A stretch of DNA of 64,000 nucleotides, taken from Massilia sp. ZL223. GTDB lineage: Bacteria; Pseudomonadota; Gammaproteobacteria; Burkholderiales; Burkholderiaceae_D. Shown here piece after piece: positions 53,905 through 62,790 of this stretch (position 1 is its first letter; every line of letters begins with the position of its first letter). The notes beneath the pieces are model-generated. The model was not told the DNA's origin and made no database searches. It saw nothing but the letters and a program-made list of their open reading frames with translations. The DNA is taken from positions 1 through 64,000 of the forward strand of contig NZ_JAGPWD010000030.1 of assembly GCF_018119395.1 (NCBI RefSeq), written 5' to 3'. The position numbers and the translations under genes are program-made.

Positions 53905-55713
53905 TTACTGCTGGCTGTTGCCTTTACGGTGAGGCTTCTTCCCCGCCGGCTTCTCGGACAAGCGGCGCTCCACACCCTTCTTCGCAAAGCTCTTCTTCGG
54001 CGCCTGCGCCGGCGCTTCCTCGCCGTCGCGGGTGATCTGGAGCTGGCGTCCCGCCACCCACACGCCCTTCAGGTGCTGCACCAGTTCCGGCGTCATGTCG
54101 TCCGGCAGGTCCAGGGTCGAGTAATCGTCATAGATCTCGATGCGCCCGATCAGCTTGGACGGAATGCCCGCCTCGTTGGCGATCGCGCCGACGATGTTGC
54201 CCGGCTTCGCGCCATGCGCGTAACCCACCTCGATGCGGTAGGTCGCCATGCCCGGCTCCGCCTCGCGCGCCACGCGCTCCTTCTTGAAGCCCGGCTCGCG
54301 CGCGGGACGCGCGGGACGCTCTTCCCACTCGCGCTCGGTGCGCTCAGTGCGCTCAAAGCGCTCGGCCTGCTGCGGACGCGCTTCGCGGTCCGGCTTTTCC
54401 AGCAGCAGCGGCTCGTCGCCGCGCGCCAGCTTGGCCAGCGCGGCGGCGACATCGACCGCCGGCACGTTGTCCTCGCGCTCGATTTCCTCGATCAGCGAAC
54501 GGAACACATCCAGGCCGCCTTCGGCCAGCGTGGTGCGGATCTGGTCCTTGAACCTGGCGATGCGCACCTCGTTCACCTGCTTCACGGTCGGCAGGGCCAG
54601 CGGGGCCACCGGCTGGCGGGTGGCGCGCTCGATGGCCTTGAGCAGGCCGCGCTCGCGCGGGGTGATGAACAGGATCGCGTCGCCGCTGCGGCCCGCGCGG
54701 CCGGTGCGGCCGATGCGGTGGGTGTAGCTTTCCGGGTCGGACGGCACGTCGTAGTTGATCACGTGGCTGATGCGCTCCACGTCGAGGCCGCGCGCGGCCA
54801 CGTCGGTGGCGACCAGGATGTCGATCTTGCCGTTCTTGAGCTGCTCGATGGTGCGCTCGCGCTGCTGCTGCGCCATGTCGCCGTTGATGGCGGTGGCGGC
54901 GAAGCCGCGCGCCTGCAGCTTGGAAGCCAGTTCCTCGGTGCCCAGCTTGGTGCGCGCGAAGATGATCATGCCGTCGAAGGGTTCGGCTTCCAGGATGCGG
55001 GTCAGCGCGTCGAGCTTGTGCATGCCGGCCACCAGCCAGTAGCGCTGGGTGATGTTCTCGGCGGTGCCGGTCTTGGCGGCCACGGTCACTTCCGCCGGCT
55101 CGCGCAGGTAGGTCTTGGCGATGCGCTTGATCGCCGGCGGCATGGTGGCCGAGAACAGCGTGGTCTGGCGCTCCGGCGGGGTCTGCTGCAGGATGTGCTC
55201 GACGTCGTCGATGAAGCCCATGCGCAGCATCTCGTCGGCCTCGTCCAGCACCAGGGTCTTGAGCTGGCTGAGGTCGAGCGAGCCTTTTTCGATGTGGTCG
55301 ATCACGCGGCCCGGGGTGGCCACGACGACGTGCACGCCGCGGCGCAGTGCCGACAGCTGCGGGCCATAGCTCTGGCCGCCGTAGATCGGCAGCACGTGGA
55401 AGCCCTTGATGTGGGCGGCATAGCTCTGGAAGGCTTCGGCGACCTGGATCGCCAGCTCGCGCGTGGGCGCCAGCACCAGCGCCTGCGGCGTGGCCTGCTT
55501 GATGTCGATGCGCGACAGGATAGGCAGCGCGAAGGCCGCGGTCTTGCCGGTGCCGGTCTGGGCCTGCCCGAGCACGTCGCGATTGGCCAGCAGCAGCGGG
55601 ATCGTGGCGGCCTGGATCGGCGACGGCGTCTCGTAGCCGACCTCCTTCAGCGCTTTCAGGACGGGCGCGGAGATGTTGAGATCGGAAAACGTCGGGAGGG
55701 GGGTGTCGGACAT
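53905..55713 (-). CDS. DEAD-box RNA helicase with DbpA-type RNA-binding domain
   Basis: A 602 aa RNA helicase. Motifs in order are the Q motif (GYETPSPIQAATIP), AQTGTGKT, PTREL, TPGR, VLDEADEML, SAT, and HRIGRTGRAGR. A linker rich in Arg and Glu (about 420-490) leads to a DbpA-like RNA-binding domain (YRIEVGYAHGAKPGNIVGAIA). This architecture covers DeaD/CsdA and DbpA proteins that act in ribosome assembly and RNA turnover, so no single symbol is given. It is alone between the halogenase and esterase genes. Confidence 0.93.
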   Translation of the reverse strand: MSDTPLPTFSDLNISAPVLKALKEVGYETPSPIQAATIPLLLANRDVLGQAQTGTGKTAAFALPILSRIDIKQATPQALVLAPTRELAIQVAEAFQSYAAHIKGFHVLPIYGGQSYGPQLSALRRGVHVVVATPGRVIDHIEKGSLDLSQLKTLVLDEADEMLRMGFIDDVEHILQQTPPERQTTLFSATMPPAIKRIAKTYLREPAEVTVAAKTGTAENITQRYWLVAGMHKLDALTRILEAEPFDGMIIFARTKLGTEELASKLQARGFAATAINGDMAQQQRERTIEQLKNGKIDILVATDVAARGLDVERISHVINYDVPSDPESYTHRIGRTGRAGRSGDAILFITPRERGLLKAIERATRQPVAPLALPTVKQVNEVRIARFKDQIRTTLAEGGLDVFRSLIEEIEREDNVPAVDVAAALAKLARGDEPLLLEKPDREARPQQAERFERTERTEREWEERPARPAREPGFKKERVAREAEPGMATYRIEVGYAHGAKPGNIVGAIANEAGIPSKLIGRIEIYDDYSTLDLPDDMTPELVQHLKGVWVAGRQLQITRDGEEAPAQAPKKSFAKKGVERRLSEKPAGKKPHRKGNSQQ

Positions 55714-55831
55714 GGGGGTCTTTCTTGAACTTTTTGCTAAAGCGGTAGTTTACTAGGTCCGGGGGTGGGACGCCGGGATATTTGGGATATGCTCTGCGGC
55801 AACACTAAGTGAAATGGTCGCGGTGCGCTGA

Positions 55832-55866
55832 GAAACTCGGGTTCCGGCCGAGTTTGCACGCAAACC
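55832..55866. repeat. Degenerate REP-like copy upstream of the helicase gene
   Basis: AAACTCGGGTTCCGGCC joined directly to GAGTTTGCACG: the central CCTTCG part of the usual element is deleted. It sits next to the halogenase terminator. Confidence 0.6.
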
Positions 55867-55874
55867 ATGAAGGC

Positions 55875-55905
55875 AAAAAGAACGGCCGCCCTCAGGCGGC
55901 CGTTC
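55875..55905 (-). terminator. Terminator after the halogenase gene
   Basis: On the minus strand GAACGGCCGCC pairs with GGCGGCCGTTC with a 4-nt centre and is followed by TTTTT. It starts 22 bp after the stop. Confidence 0.88.
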
Positions 55906-55926
55906 AAGGATCAGCGTATAAACCGC

Positions 55927-57438
55927 TTACATCTTCTTCGCCGCACACATCTTCCTGATGTACTCGTCATGCGTCGGCATTACCCCCACGCACTTGGCGA
56001 TCACATCGCGCACGCTCTCGAGATACTCGGCGATATCCTCCTCCGATTGCGTGTCGACCAGCGGATGATAGCGGTCGAGCGGCATGTTCTGCCCTTCGAA
56101 CACCTGCACCCAGCCCACTTCCGAGAACAGCTCGTTATCGACCCGCACCACGCGCCCATGCGAACGGTACATGTCCATCTTGTGGCGCAGCGTGTCCGGG
56201 ATGGCCATGTTCGCGCACTCGATCCAGTACGGCGCATCGGTGCGTTGGTTCAGGTGGTAGTGCAGGATGATGAAGTCGCGGATGCGCTCGTAGTCGAAGC
56301 GCGACTGGCGGTTGTACTCGTCGCGGTCGACGGCGCTCCAGCCGCGGTCCGGGAAGAAGTCGATCAGGCGCTGGATGCCCGACTGGATCAGGTGGATGCT
56401 GGTCGATTCGAGCGGCTCCAGGAAACCGCTGGCCAGGCCCAGCGCCACCACGTTGCGGTTCCAGGCGAGCTTGCGCATCCCGGTCTGGAACTTGATCAGG
56501 CGCGGGTCGGCCAGCGCCTTGCCGTCCAGGTTGGCCAGCAGGGTCGCCGCGGCCTCGTCGTCGCTGATGAAGCGGCTGCAGTACACGTGCCCATTGCCGG
56601 TGCGGTGCTGCAGCGGAATGCGCCACTGCCAGCCGGCCGTGTGCGCGGTCGAGCGCGTGTAGGGCGTAATCTGCGGCGCCGATTCGCACGGCACGGCCAG
56701 CGCGCGGTCGGCCGGCAGCCAGCGGGTCCAGTCCTCGTAGCCGGTCTCCAGGGTCTGCTCGATCAGCAGGCCACGGAAGCCCGAGCAGTCGATGAACAGC
56801 TCCCCTTCCACCCGCGCGCCGTTCTCCAGCTCCACCGCGTCGATGTGGCCGTCCGGCTCGCGCACGGTGGCGCGCCGGATCTTGCCTTCGATGCGGATCA
56901 CGCCGCGCGCTTCCGACAGCTTGCGCAGGTACTTCGCGTACAGGCTGGCGTCGAAGTGGTAGGCGTAGGTGATGTCGCGCAGCGGCGAATTCGGCACGTC
57001 GAAGCGCGCCGGCATGAAGCGGTTGGCGTTGGCAGCCATGCGCGTGATCGAGTATTCCCCTAGCGGCGCGGCCTTGCCGAGGCGGCGCATCTTGTGCCAG
57101 TACTGGTCGAAAGGCACCGTCGCCAGGTCCTGCCCCAGGCGCCCGAAGCCGTGCATGTAACGGTCGCCCAGCTTGCCCCAGTTGACGAACTCGATGCCCA
57201 GCTTGAAGCTGCCCATCGTCTCGCGCATGAATTCGTTCTCGTCGATCCCGACCACGCGGTTGAAGCGCTGGATCATCGGAATGGTCGCTTCGCCGACGCC
57301 GACGATGCCGATCTCGTCCGACTCGACCAGGCGGATGTTGTAGCGGCCATTCAGGACCGTGGAAAGGGCCGCCGCGGTCATCCAGCCGGCGGTGCCGCCG
57401 CCGACGATGACGATGTCCTTGATTGGTTGCTGTTGCAT
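55927..57438 (-). CDS. Tryptophan halogenase-family flavoprotein
   Basis: A 503 aa FAD-dependent halogenase homologue. It has the flavin motif GGGTAGWMTAAA (13-24), the halide-chain lysine K79 (GSFKLGIEF), at the same position as in the PrnA family, and the WQWRIP motif at 270-275 (WxWxIP). The EPLEST motif follows near residue 350. All four identify a member able in principle to make hypohalous acid. Substrate is unlikely to be tryptophan itself. It is 80 bp downstream of the TonB receptor, separated by a hairpin. Halogenases next to TonB receptors for sugars are known from Xanthomonas and Caulobacter, but their role is unclear. Confidence 0.92.
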   Translation of the reverse strand: MQQQPIKDIVIVGGGTAGWMTAAALSTVLNGRYNIRLVESDEIGIVGVGEATIPMIQRFNRVVGIDENEFMRETMGSFKLGIEFVNWGKLGDRYMHGFGRLGQDLATVPFDQYWHKMRRLGKAAPLGEYSITRMAANANRFMPARFDVPNSPLRDITYAYHFDASLYAKYLRKLSEARGVIRIEGKIRRATVREPDGHIDAVELENGARVEGELFIDCSGFRGLLIEQTLETGYEDWTRWLPADRALAVPCESAPQITPYTRSTAHTAGWQWRIPLQHRTGNGHVYCSRFISDDEAAATLLANLDGKALADPRLIKFQTGMRKLAWNRNVVALGLASGFLEPLESTSIHLIQSGIQRLIDFFPDRGWSAVDRDEYNRQSRFDYERIRDFIILHYHLNQRTDAPYWIECANMAIPDTLRHKMDMYRSHGRVVRVDNELFSEVGWVQVFEGQNMPLDRYHPLVDTQSEEDIAEYLESVRDVIAKCVGVMPTHDEYIRKMCAAKKM

Positions 57439-57462
57439 GTGAATGTCCCGGGATTCAAGAAA

Positions 57463-57500
57463 AACAACCCCTGGCAGGCTGAAGCCCGGCAGGGGTTGTT
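57463..57500 (-). terminator. Hairpin between receptor and halogenase genes
   Basis: On the minus strand AACAACCCCTG and CAGGGGTTGTT form an 11-bp stem followed by TTTTCTTG. It lies 17 bp past the receptor stop and 24 bp before the halogenase start, so it would cut most transcripts short and lower halogenase expression. Confidence 0.8.
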
Positions 57501-57517
57501 ACTGTACCGCGTTTAGC

Positions 57518-60406
57518 TTAGAACTTGTAGTTCACGCCGAAGTGGTAGGTACGGCCGTAATCCACACGGTTGGTCGGCTTGTCCGGATTGTCGGTGTACT
57601 CCAGGAACGGCGCGTTGTTCCAGTTCTGCGCCTGGACATACAGGCTTGCGCCCTTCAGCCAGCCGGTCTGGAACTCGTACGATGCCTGCAGGTCGACGAT
57701 GGTCTCGCCCTTGATGAAGGTCAGCTGCGCGTTGTCCTGGTAGTCCGACACCTGGCCCAGGAAGTTCGAACGCTTGCGCGCTGCGGCGGCGATCTGGAAG
57801 CCGTTCTTCTCGTAGTACAGGCGCAGGTTGGTCACCTTGCGCGACAGACCCGGCAGCGGGATGCTGACCATGTCGCCGTTCACGTTCTCGAAGCCGATCT
57901 CCGGAAGGTCGATGCCGCTGCGGGTATCCGAGTGGTTGACCATGATACCGAAGCCGTCCAGGTACTTGGTCAGCATCTCGAACGGCACGTTCACGGCCAG
58001 CTCGTAGCCGTAGATGTTGCCGCCGTCGCCGTTCATCGGCTGGGTCATCAGGCCCATGGCCGAACCGGCGAACGGACCGCCGACCGGCAGCGGGGTGGTC
58101 GGGGTGATGAACGGACCGAAGTCATACGCACGCGGAGCGCGGTAGATGTAGGTGTCGAGCTTCTTGTAGAAACCGGCGGCGCTGATGTAGCCCTTCTTGC
58201 CGAAGTACTTCTCGTACGACAGGTCGAGCTGCTTGGCGCGGAACGGCTTCAGGAACGGGTTGCCGCCGCTGCCGGTCATGATCTGGAACGGACCGGTGGT
58301 GTTCAGCGCGAAGTTCTGGCCGGCGCGCAGGTCGTCCAGGTTCGGACGCGAGACCACCTTGGCCAGGCCGAGGCGCAGCACCTGGTCGTTCTTCAGGTCG
58401 AACGACAGGTTCATGCTCGGCAGGACATCCCAGTACTTGTCGGTTTCCTCGACGCGCTGGGCCGGGCAGGTCGCCGCGGTGTTGCCGGTGCAGCGAGCGC
58501 GGTCGATGGCATAGCCGCCGCCGGTCTGCTCGGTGTGGATCGCCTGGATGCCGACGTTGCCGCGGTAGGACAGGCCGAACAGTTCGCCCTCGACATCGCC
58601 CTTGAAGTAGGCGGTGTTGATGCGCTCCTTCACATCCCAGAACTTGTTGTAGATGTCGGCGTCGACCTTGTTGGCCAGCTCATAGATGCTGCCCAGCGAG
58701 CCGCGCGGATCCCACGAGGCGACCATGATGCCCGAGCTGCCGGCCATGGTGGTGCCGCTGCCCGGCATGGTGGCTGCGCCGTACGGATCGCCGCCCTTGA
58801 TCACCAGGCGGCCTTCGTCGCCCGAACGCGACTTGTCGCGTGCGCTATGGTTGAAGCCGTAGGTGGTGCGCACCATCGGGCCCCACTCGACGTCGCGGCC
58901 GGCGCTCAGGCGCAGTGCCTTGACTTCGTCTTCCACGTACGGCATGGCCAGGTAGCCGGCCTGCGGCGACGTGACGCCACCCGACCAGCCCATCACGTCG
59001 GTCAGACGTGCGACGCTGCGGTCAGCGTAGTTCATGCCCGGGGTGTACTTCACGTCGGTGAAGTTGGCGCCGTCGAAGCCGCTGTAGCTGATGGTGTCCT
59101 TGGCGGCGTTGCCCGGGATACCGGCATAGGTTTCGTAGCGCGAAGCCTGCTTGGTGGCCTTCGACCAGTTCAGGTCGGCCGCGGTGGTCCAGTCGCCGAT
59201 CTTCAGCTCGTTGTTCCAGCCGATGCTCTTCAGGTCGTCTTCCGCGCCTTCCGAGTGGTTACGCACCACGCCGACCCAGTTGCTGATGGTGGCGCTGGTG
59301 GCGACGCCGTTGTTGATGACGTAGTTGGTCATCACGCCGTTCGGGTCGTAGGTGCCGGCGCTGTTGCCGCCGACGGCAGCTTCGATACCGGTCTTCTTCT
59401 GGGCGGTCTCGCCGGCCGAGTAGAACATGTCGACGGTCGACTTGAAGTTGCGGTTCGGACGGAACTGCAGCGAGGCGAAGGCGCCGTCGCGCTCATGGCT
59501 GTTGACTTCCGTGTCGAAGCCGAAGCCCCCTGGGGTCTTGACCTTGGCGTTCGGGTTGGCCGGATCGCGCGGATCCTGGAAGTCGGCGGCCCAGCCGCCC
59601 CACGAGTTGAACTTCGACTGGGCGCCGCCGGTTTCCTCGTACGAGGTCACGCCGAAGGCCACGCCGATGGTGCGGTTCGCGAACTGGTCGATGTACGAGA
59701 AAGACAGACGCTTGCCGTCGCCTTCCGGCAGGCCGTCGCGCTGCTTCACGCCCAGGCGGCTCTTCTTGTAGTTGGCGGCGATGACGCGCTTGCCGAAGTC
59801 CAGCGGCTGGACGGTGCGCAGGTCGATGGTCGACGCCAGGCCCTGGCCGACGACTGCGGCGTCCGGGGTCTTGTAAATGACGATGGAACCCATCAGTTCG
59901 GCCGGGAACAGGTCGAACTCAGGCGAACGGGCGTTGCCGGTCGAGGCCATTTCGCGGCCGTTCAGCAGGGTGCCGTTGAAGCTCGGCGACAGGCCGCGCA
60001 CCGAGATGTCGGCGGCCTTGCCCGAGTTGCGGCCACGCTGGACCGACACGCCCGGCAGGCGCGAGATCGACTCGGCGACGCTCTGGTCAGGCAGTTTGCC
60101 GATGTCTTCGGCCGAGATGGCTTCAACGATCGAGGTGGAATTCTTCTTGATGGAGATGGCCGCTTCGATACCCTGGCGGATACCGGTCACGGTCACGGTC
60201 GACACACCCTTTGCAACCGGCTCGGCCGGAGCTGCCTGGTCGACAACCGGAGCGGCTGCCGGGGCGGTGTTGGTGGTGCCGGTGGTCTCTTGTGCGTAGA
60301 CGCTGCCCGCGAGCGCGGACAAGAATACGGCGCAGCCGGCGGCAACCGGGCTGAGCTGGAATGCGGAGCGGGCCGAGGCGGCACGCTTGGTTGCGAAAAT
60401 CTTCAT
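57518..60406 (-). CDS. TonB-dependent receptor, TonB-Xanth-Caul type
   Basis: A 962 aa outer-membrane active transporter. A signal peptide (residues 1-38, FQLSPVAAGCAVFLSALAGSVYAQ) precedes an Ala/Pro region, a TonB box-like STVTVTG and a plug with IGKLPDQSVAESISRLPGVSVQ and ISVRGL, then the 22-strand barrel ending GRTYHFGVNYKF with terminal Phe. It matches the TonB-Xanth-Caul subfamily that imports oligosaccharides. In this locus alpha-glucans such as maltodextrin are the likely ligands. Start set at MKIFATKR with GAGGGGA upstream. Confidence 0.95.
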   Translation of the reverse strand: MKIFATKRAASARSAFQLSPVAAGCAVFLSALAGSVYAQETTGTTNTAPAAAPVVDQAAPAEPVAKGVSTVTVTGIRQGIEAAISIKKNSTSIVEAISAEDIGKLPDQSVAESISRLPGVSVQRGRNSGKAADISVRGLSPSFNGTLLNGREMASTGNARSPEFDLFPAELMGSIVIYKTPDAAVVGQGLASTIDLRTVQPLDFGKRVIAANYKKSRLGVKQRDGLPEGDGKRLSFSYIDQFANRTIGVAFGVTSYEETGGAQSKFNSWGGWAADFQDPRDPANPNAKVKTPGGFGFDTEVNSHERDGAFASLQFRPNRNFKSTVDMFYSAGETAQKKTGIEAAVGGNSAGTYDPNGVMTNYVINNGVATSATISNWVGVVRNHSEGAEDDLKSIGWNNELKIGDWTTAADLNWSKATKQASRYETYAGIPGNAAKDTISYSGFDGANFTDVKYTPGMNYADRSVARLTDVMGWSGGVTSPQAGYLAMPYVEDEVKALRLSAGRDVEWGPMVRTTYGFNHSARDKSRSGDEGRLVIKGGDPYGAATMPGSGTTMAGSSGIMVASWDPRGSLGSIYELANKVDADIYNKFWDVKERINTAYFKGDVEGELFGLSYRGNVGIQAIHTEQTGGGYAIDRARCTGNTAATCPAQRVEETDKYWDVLPSMNLSFDLKNDQVLRLGLAKVVSRPNLDDLRAGQNFALNTTGPFQIMTGSGGNPFLKPFRAKQLDLSYEKYFGKKGYISAAGFYKKLDTYIYRAPRAYDFGPFITPTTPLPVGGPFAGSAMGLMTQPMNGDGGNIYGYELAVNVPFEMLTKYLDGFGIMVNHSDTRSGIDLPEIGFENVNGDMVSIPLPGLSRKVTNLRLYYEKNGFQIAAAARKRSNFLGQVSDYQDNAQLTFIKGETIVDLQASYEFQTGWLKGASLYVQAQNWNNAPFLEYTDNPDKPTNRVDYGRTYHFGVNYKF

Positions 60407-60512
60407 TGTCCCCTCACTGATCAGAACCAATAATTTTTTTCCCGAAACTACAGCGCGACAGTTACCAGCACGGCAGCCTCAAGCAAACGGCTTTAGTCGT
60501 TCTGATAACGAT

Positions 60513-60540
60513 TGTGTATTAAAACTAGATGCACTGTCAA
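60513..60540 (-). promoter_or_regulatory. Promoter of the TonB receptor gene
   Basis: On the minus strand TTGACA (60540-60535), a 16-bp spacer and TACACA (60518-60513). A CGTT-N5-AACG symmetric site overlaps the predicted transcription start at 60499-60511. Confidence 0.6.
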
Positions 60541-60610
60541 CGGGAGTTGCTTGTTACTACGATATTGGCATGTTTTTCAAAAATACGCCTGAAAATAGGG
60601 GGTTGATCGT

Positions 60611-60625
60611 TGTATTTGGGCTACA
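60611..60625. promoter_or_regulatory. Operator candidate, degenerate copy (TGTA...TACA)
   Basis: TGTATTTGGGCTACA keeps the outer TGTA and TACA of the perfect site at 60644 and is centred 33 bp from it, about three helical turns, so the two could bind one regulator together. Confidence 0.45.
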
Positions 60626-60643
60626 ACGGGGCATACAGACCGC

Positions 60644-60658
60644 TGTAGTACGACTACA
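60644..60658. promoter_or_regulatory. Operator candidate TGTAGT-ACG-ACTACA
   Basis: A perfect 15-bp inverted repeat between the divergent receptor and GH13 genes. Variants lie at 60611, 60887 and 52881. The repeated form in one sugar locus suggests a GntR- or LacI-type regulator binding site. The regulator gene is not seen in the window. Confidence 0.6.
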
Positions 60659-60886
60659 AACGCACGATTTAATTGCATTTTGTTATCTTTTTGCACCGCT
60701 TCGGTGCATCTGTTTCGTCAAAATCCCTAAACAAGCCGGTCGGCGTCTCGATTTTGTTAAGAAGACATGTACTTTGACTAGATCTCGTGTCAGTCAATGG
60801 GTTTGAGAGGCCCGGTTTCTATAGTATTCTCATAGCAACACAACAATGCGCGGCTCTCTCATTCCTTCATTTGCCTGCCCTGCTGT

Positions 60887-60901
60887 TGTAGTCTGACTAC
60901 T
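60887..60901. promoter_or_regulatory. Operator candidate, third copy (TGTAGT-CTG-ACTACT)
   Basis: One mismatch from the perfect site at 60644, and 38 bp upstream of the GH13 start codon, inside its leader. It would suit repression of the plus-strand gene. The 60407-60939 gap otherwise holds no gene. Confidence 0.55.
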
Positions 60902-60939
60902 GAAGCGGTGCGAGATGCCGGGATGGAAGCCCCCTCATC

Positions 60940-62790
60940 ATGAGACAGCTTCTCGCCACCCTCCTCCTCGGCGCATCCTTTGCCGCCCACGCCCAATCCC
61001 CCGCAATCGACCACATGGAGCCCCCTTTCTGGTGGGCCGGCATGCACAGCAAGCAGCTGCAGCTGATGGTCCACGGCGAACGCATCGCCGACCTGGAACC
61101 CGCCCTCTCCTATCCCGGCGTGCGCATCGCCCAGGTGACCCGGGTCCCGAACCGGAACTACCTGTTCATCGACCTGGTGGTGAGCGAGGACGCACGCCCC
61201 GGCAGCTTCGACATCGCGCTCAAGGGCGCCGGCCGCACGGCAAGCTATACCTACCGCCTGCTGGCGCGCGAGCCAGGCTCCCGCACCCGCCAGGGCTTCA
61301 GCAGCAAGGATGCGATCTACCAGGTGATGCCGGACCGCTTTGCCAACGGCGACCCGGCCAACGACAGCGTGGCCGGCCTGGCCGACAAGCTGGACCGCAA
61401 GAACGGCGGCGGACGCCACGGCGGCGACATCGCGGGCATGGTCAAGCAGCTGGATTACGTTGCCGGCCTGGGCTTCACCCAGCTGTGGCCCACGCCCCTG
61501 GTCGAGAACGCCATGCCGGCCTACTCCTACCACGGCTATGCCGCCACCGACCATTACCGCATCGACCCGCGCTACGGCAGCAACGAAGACTTCGTGCGCC
61601 TGTCGCGCGAAGCGAAGCAGCGCGGCATCGGCCTGATCCAGGACGTGGTGCTGTCCCACATCGGCAGCCACCACTGGTGGATGAAGGACCTGCCGACGCC
61701 GGACTGGGTCAACTACGGCGGCAAGTTCGTGCCCACCGCGCACCACCGCACCGCCGTGCAGGACCCTTACGCCGCGAAGGAAGACGCCGACAACTTCACG
61801 CGCGGCTGGTTCGTCGAGTCCATGCCGGACCTGAACCAGTCGAATCCCCTGGTGGCCAACTACCTCATCCAGAACAACATCTGGTGGATCGAGTATGCCG
61901 GCTTGTCGGGCCTGCGCATCGACACCTTCGGCTATTCCGACAGCGCCTTCCTGAGCGAGTACACGAAACGCGTGATGGCGGAATACCCGAACCTGAACCT
62001 GGTGGGCGAGGAATGGAGCACCAAGGTGCCGGTGGTGGCGCGCTGGCAGCGCGGCAAGGCCAACTTCGACGGCTACACCGCCTCCACCCCGAGCCTGATG
62101 GACTTCCCGGTGGCCGAAGCGATGCGCGGCGCGCTCGCCGGCAAGGACGGCCACAATGTCTTCAACGAGGTCTACGAGACCCTCTCGCTCGACTACCTGT
62201 ATCCGGAACCGGGCAACCTGGTCCTGTTCGCCGGCAACCACGACCTGGCGCGCCTGTACAGCGTGGTCGGCGAAGACCTGGACAAGGTCAAGATGGACCT
62301 GGTGTTCACCATGACCATGCCGCGCATCCCGCAGTTCTACAGCGGCGACGAGATCCTGAAGACCAGCGCCACCAGGGAGCGCAACGACGCCAGCTACCGC
62401 ACCGACTTCCCGGGCGGGTGGGCGGGCGACAGGATCGACGCTTTCTCCGGCAAGGGTCTCACGCCGCGGCAGCGCGAGGCGCAGGACTTCGTGCGCAAGC
62501 TGGTCAACTGGCGCAAGGGCCAGCCGGTGATCCATCACGGGAAGATGATGCATTACGGCCCGCGCGACAATACCTACGTTTGGTTCCGCTACGACGACAG
62601 CAAGAAAGTGCTGGTCGCCCTCAACAACAACCCGAAGGAGATGGTGCTCGGCGTGGAGCGCTTCCGCGAGATGCTGCACGGCGTGGCCTCGGGCACGGAC
62701 GTCCTGACGGGCAAGGTGTTCGACCTGCGCAGCGAGCTGCGCCTGCCGGCCCGTGCGGCCGTGATCCTGGAACTGAAAGGCGCCCCATGA
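60940..62790 (+). CDS. Secreted GH13 alpha-amylase/neopullulanase-like enzyme
   Basis: A 616 aa glycoside hydrolase with a signal peptide (MRQLLATLLLGASFAAHAQ). An N-terminal beta module (about 25-110) precedes the barrel, which opens DAIYQVMPDRFANGDPANDS. The catalytic residues are in GLRIDTFGY (Asp), LVGEEWS (Glu) and FAGNHDLAR (Asp). The architecture resembles SusA/neopullulanase and cyclomaltodextrinase types acting in the periplasm. It is divergent from the TonB receptor and overlaps the next gene by ATGA, so it starts a small operon. Confidence 0.93.
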   Translation: MRQLLATLLLGASFAAHAQSPAIDHMEPPFWWAGMHSKQLQLMVHGERIADLEPALSYPGVRIAQVTRVPNRNYLFIDLVVSEDARPGSFDIALKGAGRTASYTYRLLAREPGSRTRQGFSSKDAIYQVMPDRFANGDPANDSVAGLADKLDRKNGGGRHGGDIAGMVKQLDYVAGLGFTQLWPTPLVENAMPAYSYHGYAATDHYRIDPRYGSNEDFVRLSREAKQRGIGLIQDVVLSHIGSHHWWMKDLPTPDWVNYGGKFVPTAHHRTAVQDPYAAKEDADNFTRGWFVESMPDLNQSNPLVANYLIQNNIWWIEYAGLSGLRIDTFGYSDSAFLSEYTKRVMAEYPNLNLVGEEWSTKVPVVARWQRGKANFDGYTASTPSLMDFPVAEAMRGALAGKDGHNVFNEVYETLSLDYLYPEPGNLVLFAGNHDLARLYSVVGEDLDKVKMDLVFTMTMPRIPQFYSGDEILKTSATRERNDASYRTDFPGGWAGDRIDAFSGKGLTPRQREAQDFVRKLVNWRKGQPVIHHGKMMHYGPRDNTYVWFRYDDSKKVLVALNNNPKEMVLGVERFREMLHGVASGTDVLTGKVFDLRSELRLPARAAVILELKGAP

